NCBI RefSeq assembly: GCF_050948215.1
Contig: NW_027488694.1
Location: 62,001-126,000, forward strand
DNA length: 64,000 nt
Direction of reading: 5' to 3'
Origin: Halictus rubicundus
Taxonomy: Eukaryota > Arthropoda > Insecta > Hymenoptera > Halictidae
Both the position numbers and the translations under genes were made by a program. Positions 24,270-36,990 of the stretch are shown piece after piece. The notes beneath the pieces are model-generated. The model did not search any database. It was given only the letters and a program-made list of their open reading frames with translations, and was not told where the DNA came from. Positions within the stretch are counted from its first letter, which is position 1. Each line of letters begins with the position of its first letter.

Positions 24270-26200
24270 TATCTTATCCTCTGCCCTATCCTATCCTCTA
24301 TCCTATCCTATCCTCTATCCTATCCTATCCTCTATCCTATCCTATCCTCTATCCTATCCTATCCTCTATCCTATCCTATCCTCTATCCTATCCTATCCTC
24401 TATCCTATCCTATCCTCTATCCTATCCTATCCTCTATCCTATCCTATCCTCTATCCTATCCTATCCTCTATCCTATCCTCTATCCTATCCTCTATCCTAG
24501 CCTATCCTCTATCCTATCCTATTCAATCACCTATCCTATCCTCTATCCAATTCTATCCTCAATCCTATCCTTTCCTGTATCCTATCCTATCCTATCCTCT
24601 ACCCTATCATATCCTCTATTCTATCCTATCCTCTGTCCTATCCTATCCTCTATCCTATCCTATCCTCTATCCTATCCTATCCTCTATCCTATCCTATCCT
24701 CTATCCTATCCTATCTTCATCCTATCCTATCCTCTATCCTATCAAATCCCCTATCCTATCCTCTATCCTATCCTATCCTATCCTATCCTATCCTCTATCC
24801 TATCCTATCTTCTATCCTACCCTATCCTCTATCCTATCCTATCGTCTATCCTATCCTATCCTCTATCCTATCCTATCCTCTATCCTATCCTATCGTGTAT
24901 CCTATCCTCTATCCTATCCTCTATTATATCAAATCCCCTATCTTATCCTCTGTCCTATCCTATTCTCTATCCTATCCTATCCTCTATCCTATCCTATCCT
25001 CTATCCTATCCTATCCTCTATCCTATCCTATCCTCTATCCTATCCTATCCTCTATCCTATCCTATCCTCTATCCTATCCTATCCTCTAGCCTATCCTATC
25101 CTCTATCCTATCCTAACCTCTATCCTATCCTCTATCCTAGCCTATCCTCTATCCTATCCTATTCAATCACCTATCCTATCCTCTATCCAATCCTATCCTC
25201 AATCCTATCCTTTCCTGTATCCTATCCTATCCTATCCTCTACCCTATCATATCCTCTATTCTATCCTATCCTCTGTCCTATCCTATCCTCTATCCTATCC
25301 TATCCTCTATCCTATCCTATCCTCTATCCTATCCTATCTTCTATCCTATCCTATCCTCTATCCTATCAAATCCCCTATCCTATCCTCTATCCTATCCTAT
25401 CCTATCCTATCCTATCCTCTATCCTATCCTATCTTCTATCCTATCCTATCCTCTATCCTATCCTATCGTCTATACTATCCTATCCTCTATCCTATCCTAT
25501 CCTCTATCCTATCCTATCCTCTATCCTATCCTATCCTCTATCCTATCAAATCCCCTATCCTATCCTCTATCCTATCCTATCCTATCCTATCCTTTATCCT
25601 ATCCTATCTTCTATCCTATCCTATCCTCTATCCTATCCTATCGTATATCCTATCCTATCCTCTATCCTACCCTATCCTCTATCCTATCCTATCCTCTATA
25701 CTATCCTATCCTCTGTCCTATCCTATCCTCAATCCTATCCTATCCTCTATCCTATCCTATCGTCTATCCTATCCTATCCTATCCTCTATCCTATCAAATC
25801 CCCTATCCTATCCTATCCTCTATCCTATCCTATCCTATCCTATCCTTTATCCTATCCTATCTTCTATCCTATCCTATCCTCTATCCTATCCTATCGTATA
25901 TCCTATCCTATCCTCTATCCTACCCTATCCTCTATCCTATCCTATCCTCTATACTATCCAATCCTCTATCCTATCCTATCCTCAATCCTATCCTATCCTC
26001 TATCCTATCCTATCGTCTATCCTATCCTATCCTATCCTCTATCCTATCAAATCCCCTATCCTATCAAATCCTCTATCCTATCCTCTATCCTATCCTATCT
26101 TCTATCCTATCCTATCCTCTTTCCTATCAAATCCCCTATCCTATCCTCTATCCTATCCTATCCTATCCTTTATCCTATCCTATCTTCTATCCTATCCTAT
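24270..26200. repeat. Segmental duplicate, partner of 17340-18830
   Basis: The rare-variant order is the same as at 17,340-18,830, including two CCTAGCC (24498, 25138) each followed by TATTCAATCACC. The copy is about 350-450 bp longer than its partner. The extra length includes additional near-plain 17-mers before 24,498 and 25,138, and a repeated CCTTTATCC segment (about 25,571 and 25,848). Confidence 0.8.
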
Positions 26201-26389
26201 CCTCTATCCTATCCTATCCTCTATCCTATCCTCTATCCTATCCTATCCTCTATCCTATCCTATCTTCTATCCTATCCTATCCTCTATCCTATCAAATCCC
26301 CTATCCTATCCTCTATCCTATCCTATCCTCTATCCTATCCTATCGTCAATCCTGTCCTATCCTATCCTCTATCCTATCCTCTATCCTAG

Positions 26390-28580
26390 CCTATCCGCTA
26401 TCCTATCCAATCCAATCCCCTATCCTATCCTCTATCCAATCCTATCCTCAATCCTATCCTTTCCTGTATCCTATCCTATCCTCTATCCTCTATCCTATTA
26501 AATCCTCTGTCCTATCCTATCCTCTATCCTATCCTATCGTGTATCCTATCCTCTATCCTATCAAATCCCCTATCCTATCCTCTGTCCTATCCTATCCTCT
26601 ATCCTATCCTATCGTCTATCCTATCCTCTATCCTATCCTATCCCCTATCCAATCCTATCCTCAATCCTATCCTTTCCTGTATCCTATCCTATCCTGTATC
26701 CTCTATCCTATCGTATCCTCTACCCTATCATATCCTCTATCCTATCCTATCCTCTATCCTATCCTATCCTCTATCCTATCCTATCCTCTATCCTTTCCTA
26801 TCCTCTATCCTAGCCTATCCTCTATCCTATCCTATTCAATCACCTATCCTATCCTCTATCCAATCCTATCCTCAATCCTATCCTTTCCTGTATCCTATCC
26901 TATCCTCTATCCTCTATCCTATCCAATCCTCTGTCCTATCCTATCCTCTATCCTATCAAATCCCCTATCCTATCAAATCCTCTATCCTATCCTCTATCCT
27001 ATCCTATCTTCTATCCTATCCTATCCTCTATCCTATCAAATCCCCTATCCTATCCTCTATCCTATCCTATCGTATAGCCTATCCTCTATCCTATCCTATC
27101 GTCAATCCTGTCCTATCCTATCCTCTATCCTATCCTCTATCCTAGCCTATCCTCTATCTTATCCAATCCAATCCCCTATCCTATCCTCTATCCAATCCTA
27201 TCCTCAATCCTATCCTTTCCTTTATCCTATCCTATCCTCTATCCTATCCTATCTTCTATCCTATCCTATCCTCTATCCTATCCTTTCCTCTATCCTATCC
27301 TATCCTCTATCCTATCCTATCGTCTATCCTATCCTATCCTCTATCCTATCCTATCCTCTATCCTATCCTATCCTCTATCCTATCCAATCCTCTATCCTAT
27401 CCTATCCTCAATCCTATCCTATCCTCTATCCTATCCTATCGTCTATCCTATCCTATCCTATCCTCTATCCTATCAAATCCTCTATCCTATCCTATCCTCT
27501 GTCCTATCCTATCCTCTATCCTATCCTATCGTGTATCCTATCCTCTATCCTATCAAATCCCCTATCCTATCCTCTGTCCTATCCTATCCTATCCTATCCT
27601 ATCCTCTATCCTATCCTATCTTCTATCCTATCCTATCCTCTATCCTATCCTATCCTCTATCCTATCCTCTATCCTATCCCATCCTCTATCCTTTCCTATC
27701 CTCTATCCTATCCTCTATCCTAGCCTATCCTCTATCCTATCCAATCCAATCCCCTATCCTATCCTCTATCCAATCCTATCCTCAATCCTATCCTTTCCTG
27801 TATCCTATCCTATCCTCTATCCTCTATCCTATCCAATCCTCTGTCCTATCCTATCCTCTATCCTATCCTATCGTGTATCCTATCCTCTATCCTATCAAAT
27901 CCCCTATCCTATCCTCTGTCCTATCATATCCTCTATCCTATCCTATCCTCTATCCTATCCTATCCTCTATCCTATCCTATCGTCTATCCTATCCTCTATC
28001 CTATCCTATCCCCTATCCAATCCTATCCTCAATCCTATCCTTTCCAGTATCCTATCCTATCCTGTATCCTCTATCCTATCGTATTCTCTACCCTATCATA
28101 TCCTCTATCCTATCCTATCCTCTATCCTATCCTATCCTCTATCCAATCCTATCCTCAATCCTATCCTTTCCTGTATCCTATCCTATCCTCTATCCTCTAT
28201 CCTATCCAATCCTCTGTCCTATCCTATCCTCTATCCTATCCTATCGTGTATCCTATCCTCTATCCTATCAAATCCCCTATTCTATCCTCTGTCCTATCCT
28301 ATCCTCTATCGTATCCTATCCTCTATCCTATCCTCTTCTCTGTCCTATCCTATCCTCTATCCTATCCTATCGTCTATCCTATCCTATCCTCTATCCTATC
28401 CTATCCTCTATCCTATCCTATCTTCTATCCTATCCTATCCTCTATCCTATCAAATCCCCTATCCTATCCTCTATCCTATCAAATCCCCTATCCTATCCTC
28501 TATCCCATCCTATCGTATAGCCTATCCTCTATCCAATCCTATCTTCTATCCTATCAAATCCTCTATCCTATCCTCTCCTC
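26390..28580. repeat. Short-period type II modules
   Basis: CCTAGCC occurs at 26387, 26811, 27143 and 27721, spacings of 332-578 bp. Each is followed by the type II landmark chain: CCAATCC, CCTCAATCC, CTTTCCTGTATCC (once CTTTCCTTTATCC near 27,209), CTCTGTCC, TCGTGTATCC and TATCAAATCCCC. Copies are truncated at different points, so no constant period is visible. One unit near 28,045 reads CTTTCCAGTATCC. Confidence 0.7.
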
Positions 28581-29075
28581 TATCCTATCCAATCCTCTAT
28601 CCTATCCTATCATCTATCCTATCCTATCCTCTATCCTATCCTATCGTCAATCCTGTCCTATCCTATCCTCTATCCTATCCTCTATCCTAGCCTATCCTCT
28701 ATCCTATCCAATCCAATCCCCTATCCTATCCTCTATCCAATCCTATCCTCAATCCTATCCTTTCCTGTATCCTATCCTATCCTCTATCCTCTATCCTATA
28801 CAATCCTCTGTCCTATCCTATCCTTTATCCTATCCTATCGTGTATCCTATCCTCTATCCTATCAAATCCCCTATCCTATCCTCTGTCCTATCCTATCCTC
28901 TATCCTATCCTATCCTCTATCCTATCCTATCGTCTATCCTATCCTCTATCCTATCCTATCCCCTATCCAATCCTATCCTCAATCCTATCCTTTCCTGTAT
29001 CCTATCCTATCCTGTATCCTCTATCCTATCGTATCCTCTACCCTATCATATCCTCTATCCTATCCTATCCTCTAT
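28580..29075. repeat. Type II module with CCTTTATCC, copy 1 of 3
   Basis: The landmarks are CCAATCC, TCATCTATCC, TCGTCAATCCTGTCC, CCTAGCC (28688), CCAATCCAATCCCC, CTCTGTCC, CCTTTATCC, TCGTGTATCC and then CCCCTATCCAATCC. The same chain occurs around CCTAGCC at 32002 and 33393, offsets of 3,314 and 1,391 bp. This copy has ATACAATCC where the others have ATCCAATCC. Confidence 0.78.
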
Positions 29076-29280
29076 CCTATCCTATCCTCTATCCAATCCT
29101 ATCCTCTATCCTTTCCTATCCTCTATCCTAGCCTATCCTCTATCCTATCCTATTCAATCCCCTATCCTATCCTCTATCCAATCCTATCCTCAATCCTATC
29201 CTTTCCTGTATCCTATCCTATCCTCTATCCTCTATCCTATCCAATCCTCTTTCCTATCCTATCCTCTATCCTATCCTATC

Positions 29281-29660
29281 CTCTACACTATCATATCCTC
29301 TATTCTATCCTATCCTCTATCCTATCCTATCCTCTATTCTGTCCTCTATCCTATCCTATCCTCTATAATATCGTACACTCTATCCTATAATATCGTCTAT
29401 CCGATCCTATTCTCTATCCTATCCTCTATCATATCCTCTATCCTATCCTATTCTCTATCCTATCCTATCCTCTATCCTATCCTATCTTCTATCCTATCCT
29501 ATCCTTTCCTCTATCCTATCCTATCCTCTATCCTATCCTATCGTCTATCCTATCCTATCCTCTATCGTATCCTACCCTATCCTCTATCCTATCCAATCCT
29601 CTATCCTATCCTATCCTCAATCCTATCCTATCCTCTATCCTATCCTATCGTCATCCCATC
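29281..29660. repeat. Duplicate carrying the TAATATCGTAC block (partner 33792-34170)
   Basis: It begins with CTCTACACTATCATATCC, then TATTCTGTCC, the TAATATCGTACACTC block, TATCCGATCC, TATTCTCTATCC and CTATCGTATCCTACCC. The same order is found 4,511 bp downstream. Small differences such as TCCGATCC for TCCTATCC near 34,140 distinguish the copies. Confidence 0.8.
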
Positions 29661-31648
29661 CTATCCTATCCTCTATCCTATCCTATCCTCTATCCTATCC
29701 TATCCTCTATCCTATCCTATCCTCTATCCTATCCTATCCTCTATCCTATCCTATCTTCTATCCTATCCAATCCTCTATCCTATCCTATCCTCTATCCTAT
29801 CCTATCCTATCCTCTATCCTATCCTATCCTCTATCCTATCCTATCCTCTATACTATCCTATCCTCTATCCTATCCTATCCTCTATCCTATCCTATCCTCT
29901 ATCCTATCCTCTATCCTAGCCTATCCTCTATCCTATCCAATCCAATCCCCTATCCTATCCTCTATCCAATCTTATCCTCAATCTTATCCTTTCCTGTATC
30001 CTATCCTATCCTCTATCCTCTATCCTATCAAATCCTGTATCCTATCCTCTCCTCTATCCTATCCAATCCTCTATCCTATCCTATCCTCTATCCTATCCTA
30101 TCCTCTATCCTATCCTATCCTCTATCCTATCCTATCGTCAATCCTGTCCTATCCTCTATCCTATCCTATCGTCAATCCTGTCCTATCCTCTATCCTATCC
30201 TATCCTCTATCCTATCCTCTATCCTAGCCTATCCTCTATCCTATCCAATCCAATCCCCTATCCTATCCTCTATCCAATCCTATCCTCAATCCTATCCTTT
30301 CCTGTATCCTATCCTATCCTCTATCCTCTATCCTATCCAATCCTCTGTCCTATCCTATCCTCTATCCTATCCTATCGTGTATCCTATCCTCTATCCTATC
30401 AAATCCCCTATTGTATCCTCTGTCCTATCCTATCCTCTATCCTATCCTATCCTCTATCCTATCCTCTATCCTAGCCTATCCTCTATCCTATCCAATCCAA
30501 TCCCCTATCCTATCCTCTATCCAATCCTATCCTCTATCCTATCCTATCGTGTATCCTATCCTCTATCCTATCAAATCCCCTATTGTATCCTCTGTCCTAT
30601 CCTATCCTCTATCCTATCCTATCCTCTATCCTATCCTCTTCTCTGTCCTATCCTATCCTCTATCCTATCCTATCGTCTATCCTATCCTATCCTCTATCCT
30701 ATCCTATCCTCTATCCTATCCTATCTTCTATCCTATCCTATCCTCTATCGTATCCTACCCTATCCTCTATCCTATCCAATCCTCTATCCTATCCTATCCT
30801 CAATCCTATCCTATCCTCTATCCTATCCTATCGTCATCCCATCCTATCCTATCCTCTATCCTATCCTATCCTCTATCCTATCCTATCCTCTATCCTATCC
30901 TATCCTCTATCCTATCCTATCCTCTATCCTATCCTATCTTCTATCCTATCCAATCCTCTATCCTATCCTATCCTCTATCCTATCCTATCCTATCCTCTAT
31001 CCTATCCTATCCTCTATCCTATCCTATCCTCTATACTATCCTATCCTCTATCCTATCCTATCCTCTATCCTATCCTATCCTCTATCCTATCCTCTATCCT
31101 AGCCTATCCTCTATCCTATCCAATCCAAACCCCTATCCTATCCTCTATCCAATCTTATCCTCAATCTTATCCTTTCCTGTATCCTATCCTATCCTCTATC
31201 CTCTATCCTATCAAATCCTGTATCCTATCCTCTCCTCTATCCTATCCAATCCTCTATCCTATCCTATCCTCTATCCTATCCTATCCTCTATCCTATCCTA
31301 TCCTCTATCCTATCCTATCGTCAATCCTGTCCTATCCTCTATCCTATCCTATCGTCAATCCTGTCCTATCCTCTATCCTATCCTATCCTCTATCCTATCC
31401 TCTATCCTAGCCTATCCTCTATCCTATCCAATCCAATCCCCTATCCTATCCTCTATCCAATCCTATCCTCAATCCTATCCTTTCCTGTATCCTATCCTAT
31501 CCTCTATCCTCTATCCTATCCAATCCTCTGTCCTATCCTATCCTCTATCCTATCCTATCGTGTATCCTATCCTCTATCCTATCAAATCCCCTATTGTATC
31601 CTCTGTCCTATCCTATCCTCTATCCTATCCTATCCTCTATCCTATCCT
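29561..31648. repeat. Tandem duplication with 1,183-bp offset
   Basis: About 0.9 kb (29,561-30,465) is repeated at 30,744-31,648. Landmarks at a constant 1,183-bp offset are CTATCGTATCCTACCC (29561, 30744), TAG ends (29919, 31102; 30227, 31410), CCAATCTTATCC, TATCAAATCCTGTATCC, the paired TCGTCAATCCTGTCC and CCCTATTGTATCC. Copy 2 has CCAATCCAAACCCC near 31,125. About 280 bp of other type II sequence, with CCTAGCC at 30472, lies between. Confidence 0.85.
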
Positions 31649-31899
31649 CTTCTCTGTCCTATCCTATCCTCTATCCTATCCTATCGTCTATCCTATCCTA
31701 TCCTCTATCCTATCCTATCCTCTATCCTATCCTATCTTCTATCCTATCCTATCCTCTATCCTATCAAATCCCCTATCCTATCCTCTATCCTATCAAATCC
31801 CCTATCCTATCCTCTATCCTATCCTATCGTATAGCCTATCCTCTATCCAATCCTATCCTCTATCCTATCAAATCCTCTATCCTATCCTCTCCTCTATCC

Positions 31900-33740
31900 T
31901 ATCCAATCCTCTATCCTATCCTATCATCTATCCTATCCTATCCTCTATCCTATCCTATCGTCAATCCTGTCCTATCCTATCCTCTATCCTATCCTCTATC
32001 CTAGCCTATCCTCTATCCTATCCAATCCAATCCCCTATCCTATCCTCTATCCAATCCTATCCTCAATCCTATCCTTTCCTGTATCCTATCCTATCCTCTA
32101 TCCTCTATCCTATCCAATCCTCTGTCCTATCCTATCCTTTATCCTATCCTATCGTGTATCCTATCCTCTATCCTATCAAATCCCCTATCCTATCCTCTGT
32201 CCTATCCTATCCTCTATCCTATCCTATCGTCTATCCTATCCTCTATCCTATCCTATCCCCTATCCAATCCTATCCTCAATCCTATCCTTTCCTGTATCCT
32301 ATCCTATCCTGTATCCTCTATCCTATCGTATCCTCTACCCTATCATATCCTCTATCCTATCCAATCCTCTATCCTATCCTATCCTCTATCCTATCCTATC
32401 CTCTATCCTATCCTATCCTCTATCCTATCCTATCGTCAATCCTGTCCTATCCTCTATCCTATCCTATCGTCAATCCTGTCCTATCCTCTATCCTATCCTA
32501 TCCTCTATCCTATCCTCTATCCTAGCCTATCCTCTATCCTATCCAATCCAATCCCCTATCCTATCCTCTATCCAATCCTATCCTCAATCCTATCCTTTCC
32601 TGTATCCTATCCTATCCTCTATCCTCTATCCTATCCAATCCTCTGTCCTATCCTATCCTCTATCCTATCCTATCGTGTATCCTATCCTCTATCCTATCAA
32701 ATCCCCTATTCTATCCTCTGTCCTATCCTATCCTCTATCCTATCCTATCCTCTATCCTATCCTCTATCCTCTATCCTATCCAATCCTCTGTCCTATCCTA
32801 TCCTCTATCCTATCCTATCGTGTATCCTATCCTCTATCCTATCAAATCCCCTATTCTATCCTCTGTCCTATCCTATCCTCTATCCTATCCTATCCTCTAT
32901 CCTATCCTCTTCTCTGTCCTATCCTATCCTCTATCCTATCCTATCGTCTATCCTATCCTATCCTCTATCCTATCCTATCCTCTATCCTATCCTATCTTCT
33001 ATCCTATCCTATCCTCTATCCTATCAAATCCCCTATCCTATCCTCTATCCTATCAAATCCCCTATTCTATCCTCTGTCCTATCCTATCCTCTATCCTATC
33101 CTATCCTCTATCCTATCCTCTTCTCTGTCCTATCCTATCCTCTATCCTATCCTATCGTCTATCCTATCCTATCCTCTATCCTATCCTATCCTCTATCCTA
33201 TCCTATCTTCTATCCTATCCTATCCTCTATCCTATCAAATCCCCTATCCTATCCTCTATCCTATCAAATCCCCTATCCTCTCGTCTATCCTATCCAATCC
33301 TCTATCCTATCCTATCATCTATCCTATCCTATCCTCTATCCTATCCTATCGTCAATCCTGTCCTATCCTATCCTCTATCCTATCCTCTATCCTAGCCTAT
33401 CCTCTATCCTATCCAATCCAATCCCCTATCCTATCCTCTATCCAATCCTATCCTCAATCCTATCCTTTCCTGTATCCTATCCTATCCTCTATCCTCTATC
33501 CTATCCAATCCTCTGTCCTATCCTATCCTTTATCCTATCCTATCGTGTATCCTATCCTCTATCCTATCAAATCCCCTATCCTATCCTCTGTCCTATCCTA
33601 TCCTCTATCCTATCCTATCGTCTATCCTATCCTCTATCCTATCCTATCCCCTATCCAATCCTATCCTCAATCCTATCCTTTCCTGTATCCTATCCTATCC
33701 TGTATCCTCTATCCTATCGTATCCTCTACCCTATCATATC
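31900..33740. repeat. Type II module with CCTTTATCC, copies 2 and 3
   Basis: Copies around CCTAGCC at 32002 and 33393 repeat the landmark chain described at 28,580. Between them a TATTCTATCCTCTGTCC / CTCTTCTCTGTCC segment is itself repeated (about 32,708, 32,853, 33,065), giving a compact nest of type II modules. CCTAGCC at 32523 lies in this interval. Confidence 0.75.
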
Positions 33741-34561
33741 CTCTATCCTATCCTATCCTCTATCCTATCCTATCCTCTATCCTATCCTATCCTCTACACT
33801 ATCATATCCTCTATTCTATCCTATCCTCTATCCTATCCTATCCTCTATTCTGTCCTCTATCCTATCCTATCCTCTATAATATCGTACACTCTATCCTATA
33901 ATATCGTCTATCCGATCCTATTCTCTATCCTATCCTCTATCATATCCTCTATCCTATCCTATTCTCTATCCTATCCTATCCTCTATGCTATCCTATCTTC
34001 TATCCTATCCTATCCTTTCCTCTATCCTATCCTATCCTCTATCCTATCCTATCGTCTATCCTATCCTATCCTCTATCGTATCCTACCCTATCCTCTATCC
34101 TATCCAATCCTCTATCCTATCCTATCCTCAATCCTATCCGATCCTCTATCCTATCCTATCGTCATCCCATCCTATCCTATCCTCTATCCTGTCAAATCCC
34201 CTATCCTATCAAATCCTCTATCCTATCCTCTATCCTATCCTATCCTCTATCCTATCCTATCGTCAATCCTGTCCTATCCTCTATCCTATCCTATCCTCTA
34301 TCCTATCCTTTATCCTAGCCTATCCTCTATCCTATCCAATCCAATCCCCTATCCTATCCTCTATCCAATCCTATCCTCAATCCTATCCTTTCCTGTATCC
34401 TATCCTATCCTCTATCCTCTATCCTATCAAATCCTCTATCCTATCCTCTCCTCTATCCTACCCAATCCTCTATCCTATCCTATCCTCTATCCTATCCTAT
34501 CCTCTATCCTATCCTATCGTCAATCCTGTCCTATCCTCTATCCTATCCTATCCTCTATCCT

Positions 34562-36990
34562 ATCCTATCTTCTATCCCATCCTATCCTCTATCCTATCCT
34601 TTCCTCTATCCTATCCTACCCTCTATCCTATCCTATCGTCTATCCTATCCTATCCTCTATCCTATCCTATCCTCTATCCTATCCTATCCTCTATCCTATC
34701 CTATCCTCTATCCTATCCTCTATCCTATCCTATCGTATAGCCTATCCTCTATCCAATCCTATCCTCTATCCTATCAAATCCTCTATCCTATCCTCTCCTC
34801 TATCCTATCCAATCCTCTATCCTATCCTATCCTCAATCCTATCCTATCCTCTATCCTATCCTATCGTCTATCCTATCCTATCCTATCCTCTATCCTATCC
34901 TATCGTCTATCCTATCCTATCCTATCCTCTATCCTATCAAATCCTCTATCCTATCCTATCCTCTCTCCTATCCTATCCTCTATCCTATCCTATCGTGTAT
35001 CCTATCCTCTATCCTATCAAATCCCCTATCCTATCCTCTGTCCTATCCTATCCTCTATCCTATCAAATCCCCTATCCTATCCTCTATCCTATCCTATCCT
35101 ATCGTCTATCCTATCCTATCCTCTATCCTATCCTATCCTCTATCCTATCCTATCCTCTATCCTATCCTATCCTCTATCCTATCCTCTATCCTATCCTATC
35201 GTATAGCCTATCCTCTATCCAATCCTATCCTCTATCCTATCAAATCCTCTATCCTATCCTCTCCTCTATCCTATCCAATCCTCTATCCTATCCTATCCTC
35301 TATCCTATCCTATCCTCTATCCTATCCTATCCTCTATCCTATCCTATCCTCTATCCTATCCTATCGTCTATCCTATCCTCTATCCTATCCTATCCCCTAT
35401 CCAATTCTATCCTCAATCCTATCCTTTCCCGTATCCTATCCTATCCTGTATCCTCTATCCTATCGTATCCTCTACCCTATCATATCCTCTATCCTATCCT
35501 ATCCTCTATCCTATCCTATCCTCTATCCTATCCTATCCTCTATCCTATCCTATCCTCTATCCTTTCCTATCCTCTATCCTAGCCCATCCTCTATCCTATC
35601 CTATTCAATCCCCTATCCTATCCTCTATCCAATCCTATCCTCAATCCTATCCTTTCCTGTATCCTATCCTATCCTCTATCCTCTATCCTATCCAATCCTC
35701 TTTCCTATCCTATCCTCTATCCTATCCTATCCTCTATCCTATCCTATCCTCTATCCTATCCTATCCTCTATCCTATCCTATCCTCTATCCTATCCTCTAT
35801 CCTATCCTATCCTCTATCCTATCCTATCTTCTATCCTATCCTATCCTCTATCCTATCCTTTCCTGTATCCTATCCTGTCCACTATCCTGTATCCTATCCA
35901 ATCCTCTGTCCTATCCTATCCAGTATCCTGTCATATCCTCTATCCTATAATATCCTCTATCCTATCCTATCCTCTATCCAATCCTCTATCCTATCCTATC
36001 CTCTATCCTATCCTATCCTCTATCCTATCCTATCGTCAATCCTGTCCTATCCTCTATCCTATCCTATCCTCTATCCTATCCTCTATCCTAGCCTATCCTC
36101 TATCCTATCCAATCCAATCCCCTATCCTATCCTCTATCCAATCCTATCCTCAATCCTATCCTTTCCTGTATCCTATCCTATCCTCTATCCTCTATCCTAT
36201 CCAATCCTCTGTCCTATCCTATACTCTATCCTATCCTATCCTCGATCCTATCCTATCTTCTATCCTATCCTATCCTCTATCCTATCAAATCCCCTATCCT
36301 ATCCTCTATCCTATCCTATCCACGATCCTATCCTATCTTCTATCCTATCCTATCCTCTATCCTATCAAATCCCCTATCCTATCCTCTATCCTATCCTATC
36401 CTATCCTATCCTCTATCCTATCCTATCTTCTATCCTATCCTATCCTCTATCCTATCCTATCGTCTATCCTATCCTATCCTCTATCCTATCCTTTCCTGTA
36501 TCCTATCCTATCCTCTATCATCTATCCTATCCAATCCTCTGTCCTATCCTATCCTCTATCCTATCCTATCGTGTATCCTATCCTCTATCCTATCAAATCC
36601 CCTATCCTATCCTCTGTCCTATCCTATCCTCTATCCTATCCTATCCTCTATCCTATCCTATTATCTAACCTATTTTCTCCTCTATCCTATCCTATCCTCT
36701 ATCCTATCCTATCCTCTATCCTATCCTATCCTCTATCCTATCCTATCGTCTATCCTATCCTCTATCCTATCCTATCCTCTATCCTATCCTATCGTCAATC
36801 CTGTCCTATCCTCTATCCTATCCTATCCTCTATCCTATCCTGTATCCTATCCTCTATCCTATCAAATCCCCCATCCTATCCTCTATCCTATCCTATCCTA
36901 TCCTATCCTATCCTCTATCCTATCCTATCTTCTATCCTATCCTATCCTCTATCCTATCCTCTCCTCTATCCTATCCAATCCTCTATCCTA
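34562..36990. repeat. Segmental duplicate, partner of 46037-48260
   Basis: Rare variants match in order: CTTCTATCCCATCC, CCTACCCTC, TATCGTATAGCC, CTCTCTCC, CCAATTCTATCC, CTCTTTCC, CTGTCCACTATCC, CCACGATCC, TATTATCTAACC with TATTTTCTCC, and CCCCCATCC. The offset is 11,475 bp (675 units of 17) up to about 35.4 kb, then 11,247 and 11,264 bp. This copy therefore contains about 228 bp missing from the partner, near 35,440-35,670 and including CCTAGCC at 35580. Confidence 0.85.

Noticed and set aside
20456..26389. Long Tyr/Pro/Ile/Leu/Ser-repeat proteins (up to 1,977 residues) as real genes
   Set aside because: All three frames give the same 17-residue repeat, overlapping frames cover the whole array, copies differ by 1-, 5- and 10-bp changes that ignore frame, and there is no signal peptide, domain or non-repetitive part. 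Starts are incidental ATG or GTG in variant units.
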